DNA of 12,391 nt from Gammaproteobacteria bacterium (lineage in GTDB: Bacteria; Pseudomonadota; Gammaproteobacteria; Chromatiales; Chromatiaceae), in NCBI GenBank assembly GCA_008080925.1, contig VMDJ01000117.1, positions 1-12,391 on the forward strand, given 5' to 3'. Shown piece after piece: positions 1 through 5,993 of this stretch. The notes beneath the pieces were generated by a model. That model saw nothing but the letters and a program-made list of their open reading frames with translations, was not told the origin of the DNA and made no database searches. The first letter of the stretch is position 1. Each line of letters begins with the position of its first letter. The position numbers were made by a program, and so were the translations under genes.

Positions 1-48
1 GCCGCCCGCTAAACTTAATGCGGTAATGTTTTCTGGGGCAATGCTCAT
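1..48 (-). CDS. mobA: Start of probable MobA (Mo cofactor guanylyltransferase), partial
   Basis: Reading leftward from an ATG at 48-46, the frame is open to the window edge and gives 16 residues, MSIAPENITALSLAGG. A hydrophobic strand ending in LAGG is the usual beginning of the MobA nucleotide-binding fold (ITxxxLAGG, normally followed by a Gly/Arg-rich loop that lies outside this window). MobA transfers GMP from GTP to molybdopterin to make the MGD cofactor that formate dehydrogenase needs, so the gene fits its neighbours. A sigma-54-type promoter lies just upstream at 98-82 and would give a leader of about 23 nt. Another nucleotidyltransferase beginning the same way cannot be excluded from 16 residues. 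An ATG at 58 opens a different frame that does not look like MobA. Confidence 0.6.
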   Translation of the reverse strand, partial: MSIAPENITALSLAGG

Positions 49-81
49 CAGACATGATTGAGTTAAGGACATTAAAAACAC

Positions 82-98
82 AGCAAATAAGGTGCCAT
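82..98 (-). promoter_or_regulatory. Sigma-54 (-24/-12) promoter for mobA
   Basis: Read on the minus strand, the sequence is ATGGCACCTTATTTGCT. It has an intact TGGCAC -24 element, GG-N10-GC spacing and an intact TTGCT -12 element, so it differs little from the consensus YTGGCACGNNNNTTGCW. Transcription would begin near position 71, 23 nt before the mobA ATG. The match is seen directly; activity is inferred. Confidence 0.75.
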
Positions 99-181
99 TT
101 TATTTATTTATAGGAATTACCTGAAAATACGGTTTGTTAAGGACGAGAAGCGCAGGGAATAAAAAACATTTACTTGCACTT

Positions 182-196
182 GCGACAAATTGAACC
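182..196 (-). promoter_or_regulatory. Candidate activator site (UAS), copy C
   Basis: On the minus strand this reads GGTTCAATTTGTCGC. It shares GGTTC-N2-TTTGTCGC with the site at 8301-8315 and TTTGTCGC with the site at 4746-4760. It lies 91 bp upstream of the mobA sigma-54 promoter, a normal range for an enhancer site of an NtrC-type activator. It could also affect the divergent response regulator gene. That it binds the locus activator is an inference. Confidence 0.5.
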
Positions 197-260
197 AGAA
201 TAGTAGTTCTGATTGAGACAGTCTGTACCATATTCTTGGAGTCTTAGTTGAAGGGGGATT

Positions 261-285
261 CGTAAATAGCGCTGTAATATTTACG
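261..285. repeat. Perfect inverted repeat CGTAAATA-N9-TATTTACG
   Basis: Two exact 8-nt arms (261-268 and 278-285) flank a 9-nt spacer, about 50-75 bp before the response regulator start codon. A second, shorter inverted repeat (GTAAT-N5-ATTAC, 300-314) lies just downstream, and CTGTAAT occurs in both. There is no T-run, so it does not look like a terminator. It could be an operator that controls the regulator gene. The rest of the 49-333 gap has no convincing gene and no clear sigma-70 promoter. Confidence 0.45.
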
Positions 286-333
286 TTTATCGCATATCTG
301 TAATTATGCATTACGAAAATAAAAGAATTAAAA

Positions 334-1758
334 ATGTCAGCCACATCAGAAAGGGTTCTTGAAGAACTCAAATCAAATGCTCACTCTCACGCTGTTAAAG
401 AAGTAAGCACTCATAAAATGAACTCCGTTCTCATTGTTGATGAAGATAAAGAACTTCTATCATCACTAACGGAAAATTTAAGCGATGTCTTTGGGCTAGT
501 TGAAAGTGCTGAAGACTATCAATCTGCAGAAGAGCTACTCTCGCGTTATCACTTCGATCTTGTTATTACAGGTATCCATTTTATACCTGATAGCAACGGA
601 CATTGGATTAATCGACTCACAGAAGATGACCCGCTTACTGCTGTGATCTGTCTTTCTTCTGTATCTAATCAGCTCTATGCCGTAGAGGCGTTAAAAGCGG
701 GCGCATCTGATTTTTTTATTAAGCCTTTTGATACTAACGATTTACTCGCTTCTATAGATAGAAGTCTTGAGCGTCAAAGGCAGAAACGTGAAGGTTATGT
801 TCTTCGTCGACAAGCAAAAGAATTAGACCAAGATCATGGCATTGTAGGTGGTTGTGAAATTTTTCAAGAGACATGTGAAATTATCAAACGCGTTGCACCA
901 ATACCTTCTACGGTTCTTATTTATGGAGAATCTGGCACCGGTAAAGAGCTAGCTGCGAGAGCCATTCATAATCAAAGTGGTCGTTCTGGATCATTTGTGC
1001 CAATAAACTGTGGTGCACTTCAACCAGAGCTTCTCGAAAGTGAGTTGTTTGGTCATGTCAAAGGTGCCTTTACAGGTGCTACGAAAGATCGTGAAGGCTT
1101 GTTCTCTTATGCGGATGGCGGGACTTTATTCTTAGATGAAATTGGCGAGTTGCCAATGGCGATGCAAACTCGATTACTTCGCGTCATGGAAGATAGAAAG
1201 GTTCGTCCGGTTGGCGGCAATAAAGAACGCTCTGTAAATGTGCGTATCGTCGCGGCAACAAATAGAGATTTACAGTCAGAAATTGAAAAAGGTAATTTTC
1301 GCGAGGATCTGTATTACCGATTAAACGTATTAAGTATTCGAATGCCTGCGTTACGCGAGCGCATAAGTGATTTGCCATTGCTTGTTGAACATTTTGCCAA
1401 AGCCGTTGCAGCTGATTTGGGGATTCCTGATCCTAAGATTACTCAAGCTGAAATTGATCGGCTAAGTCAGTACGACTGGCCAGGCAATATTCGCGAACTC
1501 AAAAACGTTATAGAGCGATGTTTGCTATTAAACCAACATCCGAGTCAGGGTGTGACTTCATGTGGGGCAGTGGCGCATATGAATGAAACACCATCTGGTG
1601 ATGAGGATGATCTAACACTTGAGTCAGTCGAAAAGAGACACATTCTTCGTGTGCTTTCACTTGAGGGTGGTAATAAATCTGCCGCTGCCCGACGACTGGG
1701 TGTGTCTCGTAAGACATTAGAACGAAAGTGTCACCTATGGGAGTCAGAGCAAGCCTAG
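334..1758 (+). CDS. Sigma-54-dependent response regulator with atypical receiver
   Basis: The 474-residue NtrC-type activator has three parts. Residues about 29-145 form a receiver domain with the acidic pair (D36, D38), Ser108/109 and Lys130. Residues about 170-400 are an AAA+ domain with Walker A GESGTGKE (198-205), the sigma-54 contact loop GAFTGA (244-249) and Walker B with D268-E269. A Fis-type helix-turn-helix occupies about 430-474. The receiver is odd: the phospho-acceptor position reads VITGIHF, with Gly80 instead of Asp, and the following loop is altered. The AAA+ and DNA-binding parts look intact, so the protein should still activate sigma-54 promoters. An in-frame ATG at 418 begins exactly at the receiver and is an alternative start; neither start has a strong Shine-Dalgarno. 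No partner histidine kinase is in the window. Its stop is 8 bp from the stop of the converging regulator gene. The four sigma-54 promoters in this locus are its likely targets (inference). Confidence 0.93.
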   Translation: MSATSERVLEELKSNAHSHAVKEVSTHKMNSVLIVDEDKELLSSLTENLSDVFGLVESAEDYQSAEELLSRYHFDLVITGIHFIPDSNGHWINRLTEDDPLTAVICLSSVSNQLYAVEALKAGASDFFIKPFDTNDLLASIDRSLERQRQKREGYVLRRQAKELDQDHGIVGGCEIFQETCEIIKRVAPIPSTVLIYGESGTGKELAARAIHNQSGRSGSFVPINCGALQPELLESELFGHVKGAFTGATKDREGLFSYADGGTLFLDEIGELPMAMQTRLLRVMEDRKVRPVGGNKERSVNVRIVAATNRDLQSEIEKGNFREDLYYRLNVLSIRMPALRERISDLPLLVEHFAKAVAADLGIPDPKITQAEIDRLSQYDWPGNIRELKNVIERCLLLNQHPSQGVTSCGAVAHMNETPSGDEDDLTLESVEKRHILRVLSLEGGNKSAAARRLGVSRKTLERKCHLWESEQA

Positions 1759-1766
1759 TAACTTGA

Positions 1767-2678
1767 TTATTCCTCACCCCAGACAAGCTCACCGCATTGA
1801 GAGAAATCATAGCCACCAAGTAAATCGGCAGTTTGGCGTGTTTCGCCTGATTGAAGTCGGTTTAAGAGGTCTTGGAACAGGCGTCTGAACCACATGTTTC
1901 TCGGTAGAGCCAGATCAAAAGCCTCGTGGCCATATGAGATAAATCCAAGACCGGATTCTGTTGCTGCGGATCTTGCTCCTGGGGCGACATCGGCAAGACC
2001 TAGATTGATAGCGGTTGCGGCTTCTCTTTCAGATAAAGCGCTAGTCGTAGCAGTAAAGGGCTTGTTAATGCCGAAATTTTTTCTTATCTCTAAAAAGAGT
2101 CGCTGTGCACCTGCACCAGCTTGGCGTTCAACCCAACGATAATCAGCAGAAAGTAATGATTCAATATCATCATGCTTTTCAGCAATCTCTGGGCGAACAA
2201 TAAGTCCTTGTTCTCTTGAGAACGCACGGATCAAAACCCAGTCTCTATGGTGAGAATGCTGACGCAAAAGGGCTGGGTGACGTAAATGACTTTCTTTCAA
2301 TGGTCCCCAGTGAATAGCGCTAACGTCAATTCGATTTGCTTGAAGTAACTCAAGGCCAAGTCTTGTTCCGGTGGGTGTATAACTTACTTGAGCATGCGTG
2401 TTGATATCGCGAGCAAAGATTGTCAGGACACGTTGGAGTAGAGGGTCGTCGCTGCCAGCGATAACCATTCGATCCGTAAAGAGTCCACCATGTGAGGAAT
2501 CCATCATCCATCGATCTACGAGTTCGCGAGGAAACATCCATTTGCCAGTAATCTTGGTAGCGGGAATCAGTCCTTCACTAACTAAAGCATAGATTTTTTT
2601 CTCATTGAGCTGCAGATAGCTAGCGACCTGCTTAACGCTCATGTAAGTATCAGAATGTGAGGCGATAACAGCAGACAT
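1767..2678 (-). CDS. Helix-turn-helix regulator with PBP-like ligand domain
   Basis: The 303-residue protein has an N-terminal excisionase/MerR-like helix-turn-helix (residues about 13-60: MSVKQVASYLQL, then KIYALVSEGLIPATKITGKW). A PBP-superfamily domain of the type fused to molybdate-responsive regulators follows (about 71-290). Recognisable blocks are GSDDPLL (75-81), TGTRLGLELLQANRIDVSAIHW, REQGLIVRPE, and a late segment about Ala-rich helices and GLADVAPGARS. Related domains bind oxyanions such as molybdate or an unknown small ligand, so the protein may report metal or cofactor supply; the ligand here is not known. It is the last gene of the moaA-fdhD operon, 9 bp after fdhD. The ATG at 2678 gives a 12-residue tail before the HTH; the in-frame ATG at 2642 is an equally plausible start. 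It is probably a cytoplasmic transcription factor. It has no membrane segment or signal peptide. Confidence 0.8.
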   Translation of the reverse strand: MSAVIASHSDTYMSVKQVASYLQLNEKKIYALVSEGLIPATKITGKWMFPRELVDRWMMDSSHGGLFTDRMVIAGSDDPLLQRVLTIFARDINTHAQVSYTPTGTRLGLELLQANRIDVSAIHWGPLKESHLRHPALLRQHSHHRDWVLIRAFSREQGLIVRPEIAEKHDDIESLLSADYRWVERQAGAGAQRLFLEIRKNFGINKPFTATTSALSEREAATAINLGLADVAPGARSAATESGLGFISYGHEAFDLALPRNMWFRRLFQDLLNRLQSGETRQTADLLGGYDFSQCGELVWGEE

Positions 2679-2687
2679 GATTCAAAC

Positions 2688-3635
2688 TTAACTTGATTGT
2701 GCAGCAAGCATATTCACGGATGGAGCGGTTTGCTTTTTGTTATTTGTATTTCGCTTCAATGAGTGAGGCTTCTTGACCGGTACCGAATCAAATTCAATTT
2801 GATCAGCCCCGTTGTAAATTAAAAAATGATCACCCTTGGCTCTGGCAATCAAAATGACGCCTATTTTTTGAGCAAGTTCTAGCCCTTTTTGGGTTACACC
2901 AGATCGAGAAAGCAGGACAGGAATCTGCATCTGCGCAACCTTGATGACCATTTCAGAAGTGAGTCGCCCTGTTGTATAGAACCACTTGTCATTTCCATTA
3001 ATGGCATTGAGCCACATAAAACCGCAGATTGCGTCAGCCGCATTGTGCCGACCGACATCTTCTACAAATATATTTACCTCGGAACTGTCTTCATCAGTAC
3101 GACATAAAGCGCAGCCATGAACAGCACCTGCCTTTTGATAAACCTCATTGTGATCATTAATTTGAGATAGCAAGCGGTAGATTTGAGATTGCTTGATGGA
3201 CACTTTAGGAAGACGAATTTTTTCAAGCTCTTCACCTATGCGTCCAAACACAGTGCCTTGACCGCAGCCTGTAGTCACAGTTCGGTGCTTTAGTTTTTCA
3301 TCGAGATCACTAATTCGCTCAAAGGTATTCACTTTGACCTCTGCTTTTTCCCAATCAACGCTGACAGAATCGACCGATTCAAGACAGGGCACTAAGCGTT
3401 GGTTGGCGAGATAACCCAGTGTCAACATTTCGGGATGGGTGCCCAATGTCATCAGAGTGACAATCTCTTTGTCATCGATGTAAACCGTTAAAGCTTGTTC
3501 TCCGGCGATCATGCCAGCTTGCTGTTGACCATATTCATCAATCGCAATAACTTCATGAGAAGGCTTTAACCCCTCATTTGTCATTTCGGGGCGATAGGTA
3601 TTTTTTTTAGGTGAGTTTATTACTGACATGGCCAT
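2688..3635 (-). CDS. fdhD: FdhD, sulfur carrier for formate dehydrogenase
   Basis: FdhD moves sulfur from the IscS desulfurase to the Mo-bis-MGD cofactor of formate dehydrogenase, which is inactive without it. This 315-residue protein shows the family blocks TTGCGQG (active-loop cysteine Cys124), VEDVGRHNAADA, TGRLTSEMV and PVLLSRSGVT. The loop reads C-G-Q-G, so the second Cys of the E. coli CxxC loop is Gly here. The ATG at 3635 overlaps the moaA TGA by one base (TGATG), which points to translational coupling. A TTG at 3638 and an ATG at 3629 are in the same frame. The run GGGGG at 3641-3645 may be the ribosome-binding site and fits the ATG at 3629 or 3635. The gene lies second in the moaA operon. 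The C-terminal ~40 residues are basic and poorly conserved in appearance. Confidence 0.95.
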   Translation of the reverse strand: MAMSVINSPKKNTYRPEMTNEGLKPSHEVIAIDEYGQQQAGMIAGEQALTVYIDDKEIVTLMTLGTHPEMLTLGYLANQRLVPCLESVDSVSVDWEKAEVKVNTFERISDLDEKLKHRTVTTGCGQGTVFGRIGEELEKIRLPKVSIKQSQIYRLLSQINDHNEVYQKAGAVHGCALCRTDEDSSEVNIFVEDVGRHNAADAICGFMWLNAINGNDKWFYTTGRLTSEMVIKVAQMQIPVLLSRSGVTQKGLELAQKIGVILIARAKGDHFLIYNGADQIEFDSVPVKKPHSLKRNTNNKKQTAPSVNMLAAQSS

Positions 3636-4639
3636 CAACCCCCAGTGTGATTCATGTGTCTAAAGATGACGGGTTTTGCGGAAAGATCAAAATCATGCCC
3701 CAAAGGTTTGATTTCCATCGCTTCGCGAATGGCCTGTTTTAAAGTGTCATCATCACCTGGATGAGCGCGAACAACGGTGCGTAAATCAACGCTGTGTTCT
3801 TGGCCTAAGCAAAGAAGAAGTCGCCCTTCAGCGGTTAATCGAACACGATTACAGGTGTCACAGAAATTGTGGCTATGAGGAGAAATAAAACCGACTCGTG
3901 ATTGTTCGTTGGCAATTCTGTAGTAACGCGACGGTCCGCCAGTTGTCTCAGTGGTGGGTATTAAATCGAATGTCTTCTCGAGGTCGCGTCGAATGTCATC
4001 GCTGGAGTAATAGCATTCCTCTCGGTCGTGATCACCGATAACACCGAGAGGCATTTCTTCGATAAAGCTGATGTCGATGCCTCGTTTGATTGCATGTTCG
4101 ACGAGCGCACAAACCTCATCATGGTTTCGATTTTTTAAAACTACTGCATTAATTTTTATGCGTTTAAAGCCAACTTTCTGCGCGGCATCAATGCCGTTGA
4201 GGACTTTATCAATGTCTCCATTACGGGTGAGTGCTTTGAAACGATTAGCATCTAAGGTGTCCAAACTGATATTGACGCGAGTAACACCTGCATCAGCAAG
4301 TGGTTTGGCAAAACGGTGTAGCTGAGTGCCGTTGGTTGTGATGGTGAGATCATTAAGGCCGTCAAGCTGACCGAAAGCTTCAAATACAGACAGAATGTTT
4401 CTACGATGCAGTGGTTCACCACCGGTAATGCGAATTTTGCTAACGCCTAATTCTGTAAAGCAACGGCCAATTTGAATAATTTCTTCTAAAGTGAGTAATT
4501 GTTCACGGGGTAAAAAGGTCATGTTTTCAGACATGCAATAAACGCATCGTAAATCACAACGATCGGTAACCGAGATGCGCAAATAATCAACTGTTCTGCC
4601 AAAACGATCGGTTAATGATTCTTTTAGACTTTCTGACAC
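3635..4639 (-). CDS. moaA: MoaA, GTP 3',8-cyclase (molybdopterin synthesis)
   Basis: MoaA is the radical-SAM enzyme that rearranges GTP to 3',8-cyclo-dihydro-GTP, the first step of molybdopterin synthesis. The 334-residue protein has the radical-SAM cluster CDLRCVYC (Cys28, 32, 35), the GGEP block (ITGGEPLHRR), a second Fe-S site CX2CX13C (FCDTCNR ... LLLCLGQ) and the C-terminal Gly-Gly that is needed for activity (MNHTGG). Start choice: GTG at 4639, preceded by AGGA at 4649-4646 with 6 nt spacing; the ATG two bases upstream is out of frame. It heads the moaA-fdhD-regulator operon and has its own sigma-54-type promoter (4693-4677). Coupling moaA to fdh genes suggests a dedicated supply of cofactor for this enzyme; whether moaB-moaE lie elsewhere cannot be seen. 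Confidence 0.97.
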   Translation of the reverse strand: MSESLKESLTDRFGRTVDYLRISVTDRCDLRCVYCMSENMTFLPREQLLTLEEIIQIGRCFTELGVSKIRITGGEPLHRRNILSVFEAFGQLDGLNDLTITTNGTQLHRFAKPLADAGVTRVNISLDTLDANRFKALTRNGDIDKVLNGIDAAQKVGFKRIKINAVVLKNRNHDEVCALVEHAIKRGIDISFIEEMPLGVIGDHDREECYYSSDDIRRDLEKTFDLIPTTETTGGPSRYYRIANEQSRVGFISPHSHNFCDTCNRVRLTAEGRLLLCLGQEHSVDLRTVVRAHPGDDDTLKQAIREAMEIKPLGHDFDLSAKPVIFRHMNHTGG

Positions 4640-4645
4640 ATTTAA

Positions 4646-4649
4646 TCCT
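4646..4649 (-). promoter_or_regulatory. Ribosome-binding site that fixes the moaA GTG start
   Basis: On the minus strand AGGA lies 6 nt before GTG at 4639-4637. It supports the GTG rather than the out-of-frame ATG at 4641. Confidence 0.6.
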
Positions 4650-4676
4650 GTTTACATCTGCTTTAATGAGAGCTGC

Positions 4677-4693
4677 TGCAAAAAACGTTCCCA
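4677..4693 (-). promoter_or_regulatory. Sigma-54 (-24/-12) promoter for moaA-fdhD-regulator
   Basis: On the minus strand the site reads TGGGAACGTTTTTTGCA. It has GG-N10-GC spacing, ACG after the -24 GG and a perfect TTGCA -12 box; the -24 box departs from consensus (GGAACG for GGCACG). Predicted start is near 4666, with a 27-nt leader to the moaA GTG. It stands back to back with the promoter at 4878-4894. Confidence 0.65.
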
Positions 4694-4745
4694 CTTCGTT
4701 AAGTGTGTTATTTCGAGGATTAGGGATGTATGACAGGTGTGCAAT

Positions 4746-4760
4746 GGAGTGTTTTGTCGC
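4746..4760 (+). promoter_or_regulatory. Candidate activator site (UAS), copy B
   Basis: GGAGTGTTTTGTCGC shares TTTGTCGC and the leading GG, at the same distance, with the sites at 182-196 and 8301-8315. TTTGTCG is followed by CTTT and CGCCAAA, an imperfect inverted repeat (6 of 7). It sits 125 bp upstream of the plus-strand sigma-54 promoter and 60 bp upstream of the moaA one, so one site could serve both. The rest of 4640-4930 has no convincing gene. Confidence 0.55.
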
Positions 4761-4877
4761 TTTCGCCAAACCTTTTTGAGACTTTATGTACCAACTGTTC
4801 AATTCAAATACTGGATGAAGCGGTTAATTTAGGTGTTTATGTAGCGTTAGGCCTTTTATTTCTTAATGAGTCGAAAA

Positions 4878-4894
4878 TTGGTGCGGTAATTGCA
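4878..4894 (+). promoter_or_regulatory. Sigma-54 (-24/-12) promoter for the DUF3305 operon
   Basis: TTGGTGCGGTAATTGCA matches YTGGCACGNNNNTTGCW except for TG in place of CA in the -24 box. The -12 box TTGCA is perfect, and the GG and GC pairs have exact 10-nt spacing. Predicted start is near 4905, 26 nt before the ATG at 4931. Confidence 0.75.
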
Positions 4895-4930
4895 ATATAT
4901 GAAAAGTTTTCATTTTATAAGTAGATTGAA

Positions 4931-5434
4931 ATGTCTGATTCAGTTGCGAATTTGGAGAATCTACCGGGAAGTTTTCCTGTTGCGGTAGTCATGGAGCGCC
5001 GCGTTGCGTCCAGTCAGTGGGTTGATTATGTCTGGACTGCCACAGGTATTGCGGTTGGTCGTCATCCAGAAACTGAAGAACCTCGATTGGTCAGAGAAGA
5101 GGGTGATGCAGCATGGTTCATGGTTGGTGGCTTTGAAGTCACTTTGTATGCAGATGAATGTGAAAGTTATTACTTCAATTTAATGAGCGACACGCCAAGA
5201 GCCTATGTGCTTGCTCATCCAGTTGACGATGGTGGATGTCCTGAGGCCTTTCACATCACCATGAGTTTTGATGAAGCGCATGCTTTCCTCGAGGGTGAAG
5301 ATGAGGTTTTTGCGGTAGATGTTCCTCCGGAACTCTATCGTTGGACTGAAGCGTTTGTAATAGCCAATTATTTCCCTGAAAAAAAGACAAAAAGAAAGCT
5401 GCGTGATTGGACGGCGCAGGAAGTTCAAGGCTAA
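4931..5434 (+). CDS. DUF3305 protein, formate dehydrogenase accessory
   Basis: The 167-residue protein belongs to the DUF3305 family, recognised by its opening block AVVMERRVASSQWVDYVW (about residues 18-35) and by its position before DUF3306 in an fdh locus. It has no signal peptide, membrane segment or cysteine cluster; it is acidic and probably soluble and cytoplasmic. Its biochemical role is not known. Conserved linkage with fdh genes points to assembly or maturation of the enzyme, but this is inference. It is the first gene of a four-gene operon (DUF3305, DUF3306, Fe-S protein, TorD-like) and follows a sigma-54 promoter. The ribosome-binding site is weak (AGTAGATTGAA). It ends 4 bp before the DUF3306 ATG. 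Confidence 0.85.
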   Translation: MSDSVANLENLPGSFPVAVVMERRVASSQWVDYVWTATGIAVGRHPETEEPRLVREEGDAAWFMVGGFEVTLYADECESYYFNLMSDTPRAYVLAHPVDDGGCPEAFHITMSFDEAHAFLEGEDEVFAVDVPPELYRWTEAFVIANYFPEKKTKRKLRDWTAQEVQG

Positions 5435-5438
5435 ACCT

Positions 5439-5993
5439 ATGTCTGATGTTAATCAAAAAGACATTGATGAGCAGCGAGAAGGTGAGTCTTTCTTTCAGCG
5501 CTTTAGTCGACGAAAAGTCGAAGCAAGACAAGAGGAAGAGAAGCTAAATGCAGTCGCTGTTGAAGAGGTTGTTCAAGAGCCTGAGTTGACTGATGAGGAT
5601 ATGCCGCCATTAGAGTCATTGAATGAAGACTCAGATTACAGTGGCTTTATGTCGAGCAAGGTGAGTGAGACCTTGCGTAAAGCAGCCTTGAGAAAATTAT
5701 TTCATTCGCCGCAGTTCAACGTGATTTCTGAGTTAGATGAATATGCAGAAGACTTCACCAAATTTGAACTGCTTGGTGACATTGTAACAAGCGATATGAA
5801 GCATCAAATTGAAGTTGAGGCACGTCGCGCTGCTGAAAAACTAAAAGAATCGCTCGCCTTAGATGATGAGGATGATGTTGAAAATGAAGAATCATTATCA
5901 CTTGATGAGCAAGAGCAACCTCTAGCCCTAGATCATTCTGATGGCACTGAAGTTAAAGCAATAGAAGAAAAAGAGATACACCATGACAGATAA
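5439..5993 (+). CDS. DUF3306 protein, formate dehydrogenase accessory
   Basis: The 184-residue protein has the DUF3306 hallmark near its N-terminus, SFFQRFSRRKVEA (residues 17-29). Its core helical block is about 80-125, around KAALRKLFHSPQFNV and LDEYAEDFTKFE. The C-terminal quarter is very acidic and probably disordered (runs of D and E from about 147). No metal motif or membrane segment is visible, and the function is unknown. The ATG at 5439 is chosen because AAGG stands 8 nt before it and the protein then begins just before the conserved block; the longer frame from a GTG at 5403 would overlap the upstream gene. It overlaps the next gene by 11 bases, which suggests coupled translation. 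Confidence 0.85.
   Translation: MSDVNQKDIDEQREGESFFQRFSRRKVEARQEEEKLNAVAVEEVVQEPELTDEDMPPLESLNEDSDYSGFMSSKVSETLRKAALRKLFHSPQFNVISELDEYAEDFTKFELLGDIVTSDMKHQIEVEARRAAEKLKESLALDDEDDVENEESLSLDEQEQPLALDHSDGTEVKAIEEKEIHHDR

Noticed and set aside
63..144. TTAAGGAC at 63-70 and 137-144, with its complement at 8329-8336
   Set aside because: Shared 8-mer near the same control regions, but the spacing to promoters is not consistent and it is absent from 4640-4930.
236..252. Sigma-54-like TTGGAGTCTTAGTTGAA before the response regulator
   Set aside because: GG spacing fits, but the nearly invariant -12 GC is GA and most of the -24 box differs.
117..371. 84-residue minus-strand open frame in the first intergenic region
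   Set aside because: It covers the candidate activator site and the inverted repeats and runs into the regulator start. The peptide has no recognisable motif, so it is probably a chance frame.
4730..4924. 64-residue plus-strand open frame before the DUF3305 gene
   Set aside because: It spans the sigma-54 promoter at 4878-4894, so it would lie mostly outside the transcript, and it resembles no family I know.
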